The translations under genes were made by a program, and so were the position numbers. Under the pieces are notes generated by a model, which was given only the letters and a program-made list of their open reading frames with translations, was not told the origin of the DNA and made no database searches. From the NCBI GenBank assembly GCA_050014595.1, contig JBEKDA010000013.1, positions 1 to 64,000 on the forward strand: a stretch of 64,000 nucleotides of DNA. Direction: 5' to 3'. Origin of the DNA: PALSA-129 sp050014595 (GTDB taxonomy: Bacteria > Acidobacteriota > Terriglobia > Bryobacterales > Bryobacteraceae). Of the stretch, positions 7,761-15,272 are shown in pieces. The number at the start of each line of letters is the position of its first letter. Position 1 is the stretch's first letter.

Positions 7761-8605
7761 AGGAATGGCCACTCATCCTCTTCACTTTGGCGACGCAGCT
7801 TGCCTGCGGGCTGACGCTCGGGGCCACCGTGTTCGAGACCAAGGCCCGCCCGGCGGATGCGGTGCTGATGCGCCCGCTGGCGATGGCGATTTTTCCGGTG
7901 ATCGCGATGGGCCTCTTGCTATCCATGGCCCACCTGGGACGTCCGCTGATGGCGTGGCGCGCCCTGGTGAACCTGGGGCAATCGCGGCTCAGCCTGGAGG
8001 TGATCCTGACGGCCGTGTTCGCGCTCCTGGCGCTGGCGTACAGCGGGTTCTGGTGGTTGGGAAGAACCGAGGGCCGGTTGCTGTTGGGCGCTGCCGCCAG
8101 CGCGGCCGGCATCGCGGCGGTGGTGGCGGGCGCGGCGCTCTATACGGTTCCCACACAGCCGGCGTGGAATTCGGGATGGGTTCCGGCGTCGTTTCTGGGT
8201 ACGGCCGTGTTGCTGGGCGGGCTGGCCCCCGCAGTGCTGATTTCGTGGCGCGGGAACACCGGGTTGTTGCGGGTGTTTTTGGGCGCGACGGTGGCGGGGA
8301 GCTTGCTGCTGCTGATTGCCGTGTTATGGATGATGGCGAATCTGTCGCGGCGGGCCTACGATCCGTTTACCGCCGCGCGGCTCGCGGGCTTGTTGCAGTT
8401 GTTCACGTCCAGGAACTCCTTATGGCTGGGATGCTACGTGGCCCTGGTGAGCGTGCTTCCGGCTGCCGTCGCAGTCCGGCTCTGGCCGGAGGAGCGAGTG
8501 GAGATTACACCCTTCGCGGGGGCGATGTTGGCGGCGGTGGTGTTGGGCACGGCGATTGGCCGCGCCATGATGTACTGGCTGGGCACAGGGTACGAGCCTT
8601 TCTAA
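7757..8605 (+). CDS. DmsC-like membrane anchor subunit
   Basis: 282 residues with about eight hydrophobic helices. MSMAHLGRPLMAWRAL-like text (about 54-70, SMAHLGRPLMAWRALVNL) followed by SRLSLEV matches the DmsC quinol-binding region (HLGRP, then S-R/W-L-S-x-E). It oxidises menaquinol and passes electrons to the B subunit. The ATG overlaps the upstream TGA. Ends YEPF; the operon seems to stop here, with a repeat fragment in the following gap. Length matches the family. Confidence 0.88.
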   Translation: MKEWPLILFTLATQLACGLTLGATVFETKARPADAVLMRPLAMAIFPVIAMGLLLSMAHLGRPLMAWRALVNLGQSRLSLEVILTAVFALLALAYSGFWWLGRTEGRLLLGAAASAAGIAAVVAGAALYTVPTQPAWNSGWVPASFLGTAVLLGGLAPAVLISWRGNTGLLRVFLGATVAGSLLLLIAVLWMMANLSRRAYDPFTAARLAGLLQLFTSRNSLWLGCYVALVSVLPAAVAVRLWPEERVEITPFAGAMLAAVVLGTAIGRAMMYWLGTGYEPF

Positions 8606-8620
8606 CGGGGACGGCACAGC

Positions 8621-8644
8621 CAAAATAGGGACAGCCACCAATTG
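8621..8644. repeat. half copy of the 22.9-kb inverted-repeat family
   Basis: These bases, with core GGGACAGC-C-ACCAATT, resemble one arm of the hairpin at 22866-22924 (GGGACAGCTACCAATTCC). Only one arm is present here, so it looks like a remnant of a palindromic mobile element. Confidence 0.45.
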
Positions 8645-8851
8645 CACATTTTCCTGAGAGTCATCCACTCGGCTTCACCATGTCGATCTAAGTGTTCACG
8701 AACACGTACATCCGGTACAGGCAGGTGCAAAGTGGGACACGGATCGCTGGCGTGCGCACTTCGCGCGCACTTTTGCCCGCCGCGCGCACACGCGCGAAGT
8801 GTGCTGGCTGGAGGAACATAGGGCCAGGAAGCTGCGGCGCGGCACGGCTGG

Positions 8852-8992
8852 TCAGCTTGCCTTGCGCTTGCCCAGCCCCTCGGCGATCATTGCCGTTACG
8901 AGCGTATTCAGGCTGACGCCTTCCTGCTCGGCGCGGCTGGTAAGCCGCGCGTGTACCGTCTTGGGGACGCGCAGTCTGAACTGTCCGCTGGC
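8852..8992 (-). pseudogene. remnant of a HicB/RHH-type antitoxin
   Basis: On the minus strand the frame reads ASGQFRLRVPKTVHARLTSR and continues AEQEGVSLNTLVTAMIAEGL before GKRKAS and a stop. This is the ribbon-helix-helix pattern found at the C-terminus of HicB-family antitoxins (LRVPKxLHARLxxRAExEGVSLN). There is no good start in frame: the nearest ATG, just after the palindrome at 9011-9030, is out of frame and is followed at once by a stop. A frameshift or truncation is therefore likely. A TTG at 9031 would give a short intact protein, which I cannot exclude. No partner toxin is adjacent. Confidence 0.5.
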
Positions 8993-9010
8993 AACTGCCG
9001 AATGCCTACA

Positions 9011-9030
9011 TGGTACCGCTGGCGGTACCA
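9011..9030. promoter_or_regulatory. 20-bp palindrome, possible operator
   Basis: TGGTACCGC-TG-GCGGTACCA is a near-perfect palindrome (9 bp per arm) just upstream of the antitoxin remnant. RHH antitoxins commonly bind palindromes over their own promoters, so this may be a leftover autoregulatory site. Confidence 0.5.
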
Positions 9031-9100
9031 AAGGGCAAACGACAACGCGCGCCGAAGTAGAAGCCTCCAGTCTGGGAGATTCGCAACCGGGCGAGAGCGT

Positions 9101-10438
9101 TTACAGTTGGCTCACGGCATACAGGTTGGCAGCCAGCAGGCCCAGCAGCAGCCACGCGTGCGGCAGCCAGGCGGCCCATGGCCTCCGGCGCGCGTGCCGC
9201 TTAGCGATGCGCCAGGCGCAATACCAGGAACCGGCAATTCCCGAAGCCAGCACCACCATCTCAATCCGACAAACCGCCGGGTTGGGCAGCCAGGCCGCGT
9301 GGTTTCCGGCGGGAAACCGGCCTACCATCGCCAGGAAGGCGAAGGGGATGCCTCGCGACCATCCCAGCAGGCGATGGAGGCCGAGTGCGGCGTGGCTGGC
9401 CAGGGCCAGCGGAATCATGGCGTAACCGAAGGCCAGGGAGTTCTGGAATACTATCGCCGGGCTTACCCTGTCGTCCAGCGCCGTCGAGACGAGGCTGGCA
9501 ACCACTAAACCTGCCAGCGGCGCCAGCATAAACACCGCCAGCAGAAATCCGTGGATGAGCGGATACGACGCATAGGGATCCAGGTGCAGCAGCGCACCCG
9601 TCTGCTCCACCAGCGGATTCCACAGACGGAGTGCTGTGGCTTGCTCGATCAGGACCATGCCCATCACCATCGTCACCAGGACCACATCGGGCAGCCGTGG
9701 CTGGCGCACGTTCCACAACTCCACCGTGGGAGCGCGCAGCGAAATGCGGATGGCATCGTGCGGGCAGTTCTTTACGCAGTTCCCGCAAAGATGGCACGTA
9801 CCGGAGTCCTCGACGGCCGGAGCAGACAGGAAGACCGGGCAGCCCGGCATCGAGGCCGTTCCGCGGCTGCAGTCCCAGGTTCGGCAATCACGGCAGCGGC
9901 CCGGCTCGGCCCGGAGCTCCACCATCCCGGCCCGGCTGTAATTGGAGGCAAATGCTCCGACGAAACAAGCGTGGCGGCAAAACGTCCGCCGCTCAAAAAA
10001 AGCGCCGAAGAAGATCGCCACCCAGAGCAACGCCAGCAGCAGATAGCCAGTCTTGCGCGCGTCGCCGTCGAATCCCCACGTCTGGTCGAGGTAGGTGATC
10101 ATGATGAACAGCCCGGCCATGATCCACGGACCGTATCGCACGAGGACGCGCGGAGCGGAGAACCGCACTCCTACTGCGCGCTGGACCTGGTCCGACAGCC
10201 AGGCCAGAGGACAGACGGCGCACCAGAAGCGTCCGGCGAAAACGAAAGAGAGCGGCAGCAGCGGCCACCAGACGGTCCAAGCCAATGCCATCCCGAAATT
10301 CTGACCGGCGTTGTTGGTTCCGAAGAGCGCCGTCACCAGAACCAGAACGAACGTCGCTGCCGTGGTCCATTGAAAGGCCGCGGGGTAGAATCGGCTGCGC
10401 AGCGTGGCCCTGATCCACGGAATGCTCAACAGGTTCAT
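9101..10438 (-). CDS. NapH/NosR-like membrane iron-sulfur protein
   Basis: 445 residues with about ten hydrophobic helices. Two membrane CxxxCP motifs are present (RFWCAVCPLAWLSD and RTFCRHACFVGAF), then a soluble loop with a Cys-rich stretch (CRDCRTWDC) and a ferredoxin-type CHLCGNCVKNCP. This layout matches 4Fe-4S quinol-dehydrogenase-like proteins (NapH, NosR C-terminus, CcoG). Likely role: moving electrons from the quinone pool to a periplasmic partner, which is not identifiable. Its ATG overlaps the upstream stop (ATGA); last gene of a three-gene operon convergent with the Dms-like operon. Confidence 0.75.
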   Translation of the reverse strand: MNLLSIPWIRATLRSRFYPAAFQWTTAATFVLVLVTALFGTNNAGQNFGMALAWTVWWPLLPLSFVFAGRFWCAVCPLAWLSDQVQRAVGVRFSAPRVLVRYGPWIMAGLFIMITYLDQTWGFDGDARKTGYLLLALLWVAIFFGAFFERRTFCRHACFVGAFASNYSRAGMVELRAEPGRCRDCRTWDCSRGTASMPGCPVFLSAPAVEDSGTCHLCGNCVKNCPHDAIRISLRAPTVELWNVRQPRLPDVVLVTMVMGMVLIEQATALRLWNPLVEQTGALLHLDPYASYPLIHGFLLAVFMLAPLAGLVVASLVSTALDDRVSPAIVFQNSLAFGYAMIPLALASHAALGLHRLLGWSRGIPFAFLAMVGRFPAGNHAAWLPNPAVCRIEMVVLASGIAGSWYCAWRIAKRHARRRPWAAWLPHAWLLLGLLAANLYAVSQL

Positions 10439-10992
10439 GGGGCCGCCGCTTCCGGCCACCGGTGGCGCACATAAGCGGCCACGCTCAAAACAAGCGCGAC
10501 GAAGATCACGAAGACGGCGAGGATCACGGGACTGGGGGGCGCGCTGTCCACGTCGGCGGGCACGGTGATGGCGCCGGCGCCGGCGGTGAACTTCAGGTTC
10601 ACCCGGCCGGCCGTGTCCGGCTCCCAGGTAAAAGCATAGACGCCGGGCCCGCTCGGGACACCTGCGATGGCCATGCTGCAGGCCGGCTGGAGGCCGGACT
10701 CGGGGCCGGCCCCCAGATCGATGCCGTTAGCGGGAGTGGTATCCAGGGCATCTTCCATGCTGACGAAGAGTGGCGCAGTGGCCAGGCAGGCGGCCAGGTG
10801 ATCCACCGGCTGGGCCCCGCTGTGCACATGGAGGACCAGCGTGGCGGGTGCACCTTTGTGGAGCGTCGCCGGAAGCTCCGCCGTCAGGACGTAATTGCCC
10901 GTGGCTGCCGCGGATCGCGTCAGAACAACGCACAGCAAAGCCCCGGCCATCGCTCGGGCTCGGATGGCTCCGCTTGGTCCTGGCACAGGCAT
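10435..10992 (-). CDS. exported protein with C-terminal membrane anchor
   Basis: 185 residues. There is an N-terminal signal (about 14-31, ending SAAATG), a beta-rich central domain of about 105 residues (LTAELPATLHKGAPATLVLH) that resembles FixH/YtkA-type immunoglobulin-like domains, and a C-terminal helix (PVILAVFVIFVALVLSVAAY) before a basic tail. So the domain should sit outside the cytoplasmic membrane. Coupled to the NapH-like gene by a 4-nt overlap. MAGALLC, 14 codons on, is an alternative start. The YtkA/FixH resemblance is weak; function unknown. Confidence 0.65.
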   Translation of the reverse strand: MPVPGPSGAIRARAMAGALLCVVLTRSAAATGNYVLTAELPATLHKGAPATLVLHVHSGAQPVDHLAACLATAPLFVSMEDALDTTPANGIDLGAGPESGLQPACSMAIAGVPSGPGVYAFTWEPDTAGRVNLKFTAGAGAITVPADVDSAPPSPVILAVFVIFVALVLSVAAYVRHRWPEAAAP

Positions 10993-10997
10993 CCGGC

Positions 10998-11408
10998 CTA
11001 ATCCTCAGCCTGGCCCCTCACATGTTCCTTCACGTTGGAGACCACCACCGTTACGCGCGCCCACTCCGCGGACTTCACCGTGCCCGCAAGTTTGTAGAGG
11101 CCGCGATGCCCTGCCGGCCAATCCTCCAGCTTGCCGGTGGCCGTGCCCACGGCGTTGCCGCCGGCATCCCAAAGCGTGGCCGTGAAATAGACGTCGTGCT
11201 GGAACTTGTCGTGGTTGGTCGCCGGGCCCTCCACTTCAATCTGGTTGCCGCCGGTGATCCGCGCCGTAGCCGGGCCATCCAGGCTGATGGTGCTCTTGGC
11301 GTAATCCAGCGTCTCCAGATCTCGATCACTACCATGGTGGCAAGCGGCCAGGCTCAAGCCAAAACTGCAGAGGACCGTGCCGGCAAGCATCGGTATCGCG
11401 CGTCGCAT
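10998..11408 (-). CDS. lipoprotein, FxLYD-like
   Basis: 136 residues. The N-terminus has a signal with lipobox SLAAC, giving a lipidated Cys at about 23. The mature part is a single beta domain (about 38-130) with TNHDKFQHDVYFTATLWDAG and VTVVVSNVKEHV, like FxLYD/DUF3426-type Ig-like domains that occur in lipoproteins. It begins the operon, and its stop lies 6 nt before the next gene. It may be a periplasm-facing accessory of the iron-sulfur membrane protein; that is inferred from position only. Confidence 0.65.
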   Translation of the reverse strand: MRRAIPMLAGTVLCSFGLSLAACHHGSDRDLETLDYAKSTISLDGPATARITGGNQIEVEGPATNHDKFQHDVYFTATLWDAGGNAVGTATGKLEDWPAGHRGLYKLAGTVKSAEWARVTVVVSNVKEHVRGQAED

Positions 11409-11477
11409 AAGTTCAGGGTTCCCCCCGATGCGAACACTATAGCACGCAAAGAGTATTAAAAGAGCTGTTTCTATGAA

Positions 11478-13040
11478 TCAGCGCTCCGCCTTTGGCGGGA
11501 GTACCGAGGGAATCGGCTCCCTGAGATGCTTTGGCTTTCGGAGGATCAGGATCAGCGGGATGATGACCAGAAACAGGATGCCGATCATCCGGAACACTGT
11601 CAGGAAGCTCAGCACCGACGCTTGTCGTTGCACCACGCCATAGAGCATCGCCAGGGCCTGGCGATTCGCGGTGACGGGATCGGCGCCATTGCGCACCGCC
11701 ATCGCCTGCGCCTGGCTCAGCATCCGTTGGGCGGCTGGATCGTAGGGCGACACATGGGAAACCAGCAGGGTCTGGTTGAACTGGGCGCGCCGCGCGAGCC
11801 ATGTCGTCACGAACGAGATGCCGACGCTGGAGCCGATGTTCCGCATGACGCTGTAAAGGGCCGTGGCATAGCCGGTCTCGCGTTTGGGGATCGGGTCCAT
11901 CGTGAGAGTCGTGAGCGGGACGAAGATGAACGACATGCCGAGGCCCTGGCTGATCTGCCACACCAGGATGTCCCAGGTTCCGGACTGGAGGTTCATGTGC
12001 GAGAAGCCTAAGAGGGAAAGGCCGCCGATCGAGAAACCGAACGCCAGCAGCCAGCGTCCGTCCCAGCCCTTGCCGAGCAGGTACCCCACCAGCGGCATGC
12101 ACAGCGCCGTGCCGATGCCGCGCGGGCTGCTCCAAATACCCGCCGTGGTAGACGTCCAACCAAGCAGGGTCTGCATGAAAAGCGGCAGGAGCACCAGGCT
12201 GCTGTAAAGCACGAACCCCAACACCGTCACCAGGAAGATGCCGGCCGCGAAGGTCCTGTATTTCAGCAGCTCTAAGTGAACGATGGGCTGGTCGATCAGT
12301 AACTCGCGGATGATGAAGCCGATCAGGAAAACAGCCGCGGTTATAGCCAGCGTGACGATGAAGCGCGAGCCGAACCAGTCGTCTTCCTGGCCCTTGTCCA
12401 GCATGATCTGCAGCGCGCCCATGCCCACGGCCAGCATGCCGAATCCCCAGAAGTCGGCACGCAGCGAGCCGCGATTGAGGTAGGGCGGGTCGACGACGAA
12501 CATCGAGATCATGATCAGGCTGGTGATCCCCACCGGCAGGTTGATGTAGAAGACCCAGCGCCAGGAATACGTGTCGGTGATCCACCCGCCCAGGGTGGGG
12601 CCGAGTATGGGAGCGGCCACGATCCCCAGCCCAAAAAGGGCCATGGCTTTGCCGCGCTCACGAGGAGGAAACTCCTCCAGCAACACCGCCTGGGAAAGCG
12701 GCTGGAGCCCTCCGCCGGTAATGCCTTGCATCACCCGAAAGAAAATCAGCATGGGCAGGCTCGGCGCCAGCCCGCACAGCAGGCTCGACACGGTGAAACC
12801 CGTCACCACCGTCAGCAGCATGCGTTTGCGGCCGAAATAGTTTGCCAGCCAGCCGCTCATGGGCAGAATGATGGCATTGGCCACCAGGTACGAGGTAAGG
12901 ACCCAGGTGGCTTCATCCGTCGTGGCCGAAAGGTTCCCCGCGATATGGGGCAGGCTGACGTTGACCACCGAAGTGTCCAGCACCTCCATCACGGCGCTGG
13001 ACAGCACAGCGATCGCCACCAGATTCCGGCGCGCTATCAT
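11478..13040 (-). CDS. DHA2-family (EmrB/QacA) drug:proton antiporter
   Basis: 520 residues with 14 predicted helices, the length of DHA2 major-facilitator exporters. Motif C is seen in GIVAAPILGPTLGGWITDTY, and the loop 2-3 motif as GWLANYFGRKRML. The opening VAIAVLSSAVMEVLDTSVVN has the TM1 motif (LDxTxVNVALP, here LDTSVVNVSLP). It exports hydrophobic compounds using the proton gradient; substrate unknown. No membrane-fusion or outer-membrane gene adjoins it, so it would act alone or with a distant partner. Confidence 0.9.
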   Translation of the reverse strand: MIARRNLVAIAVLSSAVMEVLDTSVVNVSLPHIAGNLSATTDEATWVLTSYLVANAIILPMSGWLANYFGRKRMLLTVVTGFTVSSLLCGLAPSLPMLIFFRVMQGITGGGLQPLSQAVLLEEFPPRERGKAMALFGLGIVAAPILGPTLGGWITDTYSWRWVFYINLPVGITSLIMISMFVVDPPYLNRGSLRADFWGFGMLAVGMGALQIMLDKGQEDDWFGSRFIVTLAITAAVFLIGFIIRELLIDQPIVHLELLKYRTFAAGIFLVTVLGFVLYSSLVLLPLFMQTLLGWTSTTAGIWSSPRGIGTALCMPLVGYLLGKGWDGRWLLAFGFSIGGLSLLGFSHMNLQSGTWDILVWQISQGLGMSFIFVPLTTLTMDPIPKRETGYATALYSVMRNIGSSVGISFVTTWLARRAQFNQTLLVSHVSPYDPAAQRMLSQAQAMAVRNGADPVTANRQALAMLYGVVQRQASVLSFLTVFRMIGILFLVIIPLILILRKPKHLREPIPSVLPPKAER

Positions 13041-13147
13041 CCTAGATCAGATTTTAAGCGGTTGCACCGCAAGCGGCAATGCGCCACGCCGGGTCTGCGG
13101 CCGCTCCAGCGGGCGTTGGACGGCTCAGACCCAAATCCGCCTCACCG

Positions 13148-13246
13148 TCAGGGCAGCGGATGCTCGCGGTGCAGCAGGTGCAGGATGTTGCCGTCGCAGT
13201 CGGAGAAGAAAATCAGTGTATTGCCGCCGGCCGTTTCGCGGAGGGA
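13148..13246 (-). pseudogene. C-terminal fragment of a VOC/glyoxalase-family protein
   Basis: In this frame the last 32 codons read SLRETAGGNTLIFFSDCDGN then ILHLLHREHPLP and stop. The IFFSDCDGNILHL pattern is the final strand of the VOC fold (usually FxDPDGNxLxL). Upstream in the same frame the sequence stops looking like the family, so about the first 100 residues are gone. Truncated gene; no function expected. Confidence 0.55.
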
Positions 13247-13304
13247 ATTCGGTGGCGATGGCCGTGGCTTCGCCCGCATTGGACCGGCCAGGGGGCCGGT
13301 CCCA

Positions 13305-14015
13305 CTAATCCAGCCAGGCTTCGCGGCGAGGGATGAGAGCGTCGGGGACGGCGCCGAAACGGCGGTGGCGGGTGCGGAACTCGCGGACGGCGGCGGCCAG
13401 ATCGGCGGCATCGAAGTCGGGCCACATGCGGGGCGAGAAGATCAGCTCGGCATAGGCGCATTCCCAGAGGAGGAAATCGCTGAGGCGGCGTTCACCGCCG
13501 GTGCGGATGAGGAGGTCGACGGGCGGACCGAGGGCGTCGTCGAGCGATTCGCGGTCGAGTGCCGCCACGCGCCGCGCGGCGGCCAGAATGGCGTCGCGGC
13601 CGGAATAATCGATGGCAATGCGCAGCCGCAGCCGCGTGCCGGCGGCGGAAGCGCATTCGATCTGGCCTATGGCGTGGCGGAGCGAATCGCCCAGGCGGTC
13701 GCGGCGGCCGATGACTTCGAGGCGAATGCCGTTCGAGATCGAGCGGCCGCCTTCCTTTTCGAGGTAGACCTGGAGCAGGCGCAGCAGGGCGGCGACTTCC
13801 GCGCGCGGGCGGCGCCAGTTGTCGGAAGAGAAGGCGAACAGCGTCAGAACGCCAATGCCGGCGGCGGGGGCGGCTTCCACGATCCGGCTGACGCATTCCA
13901 CTCCGGCCCTGTGCCCGGCTTCGCGGGGAAGGCCGCGCGCCAGCGCCCAGCGGCCGTTGCCGTCCATGATAATGCCCGTGTGCAGAGTACTTTGCATTGT
14001 AAAGTTTGGAGGCAT
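13305..14015 (-). CDS. uppS: undecaprenyl/polyprenyl diphosphate synthase (isoprenyl transferase)
   Basis: 236 residues. It condenses isopentenyl diphosphate onto farnesyl diphosphate to make the cis-polyprenyl carrier of peptidoglycan and surface glycans. The catalytic motif HTGIIMDGNGRWALARG is near the N-terminus, followed by GVLTLFAFSSDNWRRP and LLIRTGGERRLSDFLLWECA (family: RTSGExRLSNFLLWQ). The start is uncertain: ATG at 14015 follows a run of seven T with no Shine-Dalgarno; ATG at 13997 (MQSTLHTG) also fits. It lies 20 nt after the winged-helix gene and may be read through from it. Confidence 0.9.
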   Translation of the reverse strand: MPPNFTMQSTLHTGIIMDGNGRWALARGLPREAGHRAGVECVSRIVEAAPAAGIGVLTLFAFSSDNWRRPRAEVAALLRLLQVYLEKEGGRSISNGIRLEVIGRRDRLGDSLRHAIGQIECASAAGTRLRLRIAIDYSGRDAILAAARRVAALDRESLDDALGPPVDLLIRTGGERRLSDFLLWECAYAELIFSPRMWPDFDAADLAAAVREFRTRHRRFGAVPDALIPRREAWLD

Positions 14016-14035
14016 AAAAAAAGAGGATCGCTCCC

Positions 14036-14413
14036 TCACTTGTCGCGCATGGCTTGAATCAGGGCCTCCATGTGGTCCAGATAGCGCTCCAGGGCGCGGC
14101 GGCCGGAGGCGGTCAGGCGGTATTCGGTGCGGGGCACGCGGCCTTCGAAGGACTTGGTGCACGCGACGTAAGCGGCTTCCTCCAGTTTGCGGGCGTGCAC
14201 GCTCAGGTTCCCGTCGGTGGTATCGAGAAGCTTCTTCAGATCGTTGAAGGTGAGCGCCTGGTTGACGGAAAGAGCGCTGAGAATGCCCAGGCGGAGGCGC
14301 TCGTGGATCAGCCGGTCGAGCTTGGGCGCACCGGACACGGCCGGAATGCTGGTGAGGCCGGGAATGGATTTCCGTTCGCGTTCGCGTCTTGCCGTGTTGG
14401 ATTTAGCCGCCAT
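14036..14413 (-). CDS. winged-helix transcriptional regulator
   Basis: 125 residues. A basic N-terminal tail (1-20) is followed by LDRLIHERLRLGILSALSVN then LTFNDLKKLLDTTDGNLSVH and ARKLEEAAYV. The recognition helix and a wing (FEGRVPRTEYRLTASGRRAL) fit the transcriptional-regulator winged-helix family often paired with a membrane protein. Its start overlaps the stop of the upstream membrane-protein gene by 11 nt, which suggests it controls that gene or responds through it. The pairing is inference; no operator was identified. Confidence 0.82.
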   Translation of the reverse strand: MAAKSNTARRERERKSIPGLTSIPAVSGAPKLDRLIHERLRLGILSALSVNQALTFNDLKKLLDTTDGNLSVHARKLEEAAYVACTKSFEGRVPRTEYRLTASGRRALERYLDHMEALIQAMRDK

Positions 14414-14999
14414 AATTCACCGCGATGATGGTGCCGAAGAGAATGTGTAGCCCGCCAAAGCCGGCGGCCAGCCAGAGGTAGGCGGGGACGCCGGGCAAGA
14501 GCAGCGCAGCCGCACCGCCGGCCATAAAACAGGCGCCCATGGCCGGCACGACGCGCACCGAAGCCGAACCTCCCGAGACCACGGCGGCGCCATAGAGCAG
14601 GAGCCATATGCCGGGCAGCAGATCAGCCGCGGGGCCGCTCGAGACTACGAAAGTGAGCAGCGCGCCTGCCGCCATGGCTGGGGCGAAGCCGGCGACGAAT
14701 TTGCGCCCGGGGCCGGAGAGCAGCGATTGCTTCGCGCGCCGGGACTTCAAAGCCGCGGCCAGGATTCCGATCAGCAGCGCCACCACGGCTTCCACCAGCC
14801 ATACCGCCAACCAGCGCGGGGAGGCGGCCTGCGGGCCGGCGATCCAGGCGGCCGCGAGCGCGGTCGAGCCCATCAGCACGCCCCCGAGGCCGGGCACCGC
14901 GGTGAATTCGCCGGCGCGTTCGAGCGTACGGCGGATGTACCGCAGGTTGTCCATGGCGTGGGCATGAAGTTCCAGCGGCTTAGGGCCAGATGTCGCCAT
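14403..14999 (-). CDS. multi-helix membrane protein of unknown function
   Basis: 198 residues from MATSGPKPLELHAHAMDNLR. A soluble N-terminal segment (about 1-45, with HAMDNLRYIRRTLERAGEFT) precedes five or six hydrophobic helices ending NYGG. This type is regularly found beside a winged-helix regulator in Acidobacteria, as here (11-nt overlap with it). Inner-membrane location is clear; no catalytic or transport motif is recognised. An in-frame start 31 codons earlier lacks support. Confidence 0.7.
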   Translation of the reverse strand: MATSGPKPLELHAHAMDNLRYIRRTLERAGEFTAVPGLGGVLMGSTALAAAWIAGPQAASPRWLAVWLVEAVVALLIGILAAALKSRRAKQSLLSGPGRKFVAGFAPAMAAGALLTFVVSSGPAADLLPGIWLLLYGAAVVSGGSASVRVVPAMGACFMAGGAAALLLPGVPAYLWLAAGFGGLHILFGTIIAVNYGG

Positions 15000-15272
15000 G
15001 GCAATAGGATAGCCCGGAAGCCAGAGTTTATCAAGTACTTTTCTTCGCAAAGTGCATGTGGGCAGGATGGCACCCTGCGCACCGATTGTCAATCGGCGCA
15101 GCCGGGCGCAGCCCGGCCAGTGTCGACGCGGCCGAAGAGTGCGTCACACATCCGCGCCGGCCACTGATCGTGGCCTCGATGGCCACACTGTGCGAATCAG
15201 TACCTTAATGAACATTCATAACCTGGGAGGCCCGCCGCGCATCTATAGTGGTGGATGTACAGGAGGTAGAAG

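Noticed and set aside
5718..7772. Long antisense frame over the molybdoenzyme genes
   Set aside because: No family likeness, and the sense strand encodes complete DmsA- and DmsB-like proteins.
14016..14035. Terminator GAGGGAGCGATCCTC plus seven T between the winged-helix gene and uppS
   Set aside because: Stem is only 4 bp with a 7-nt loop; too weak to list as a terminator.
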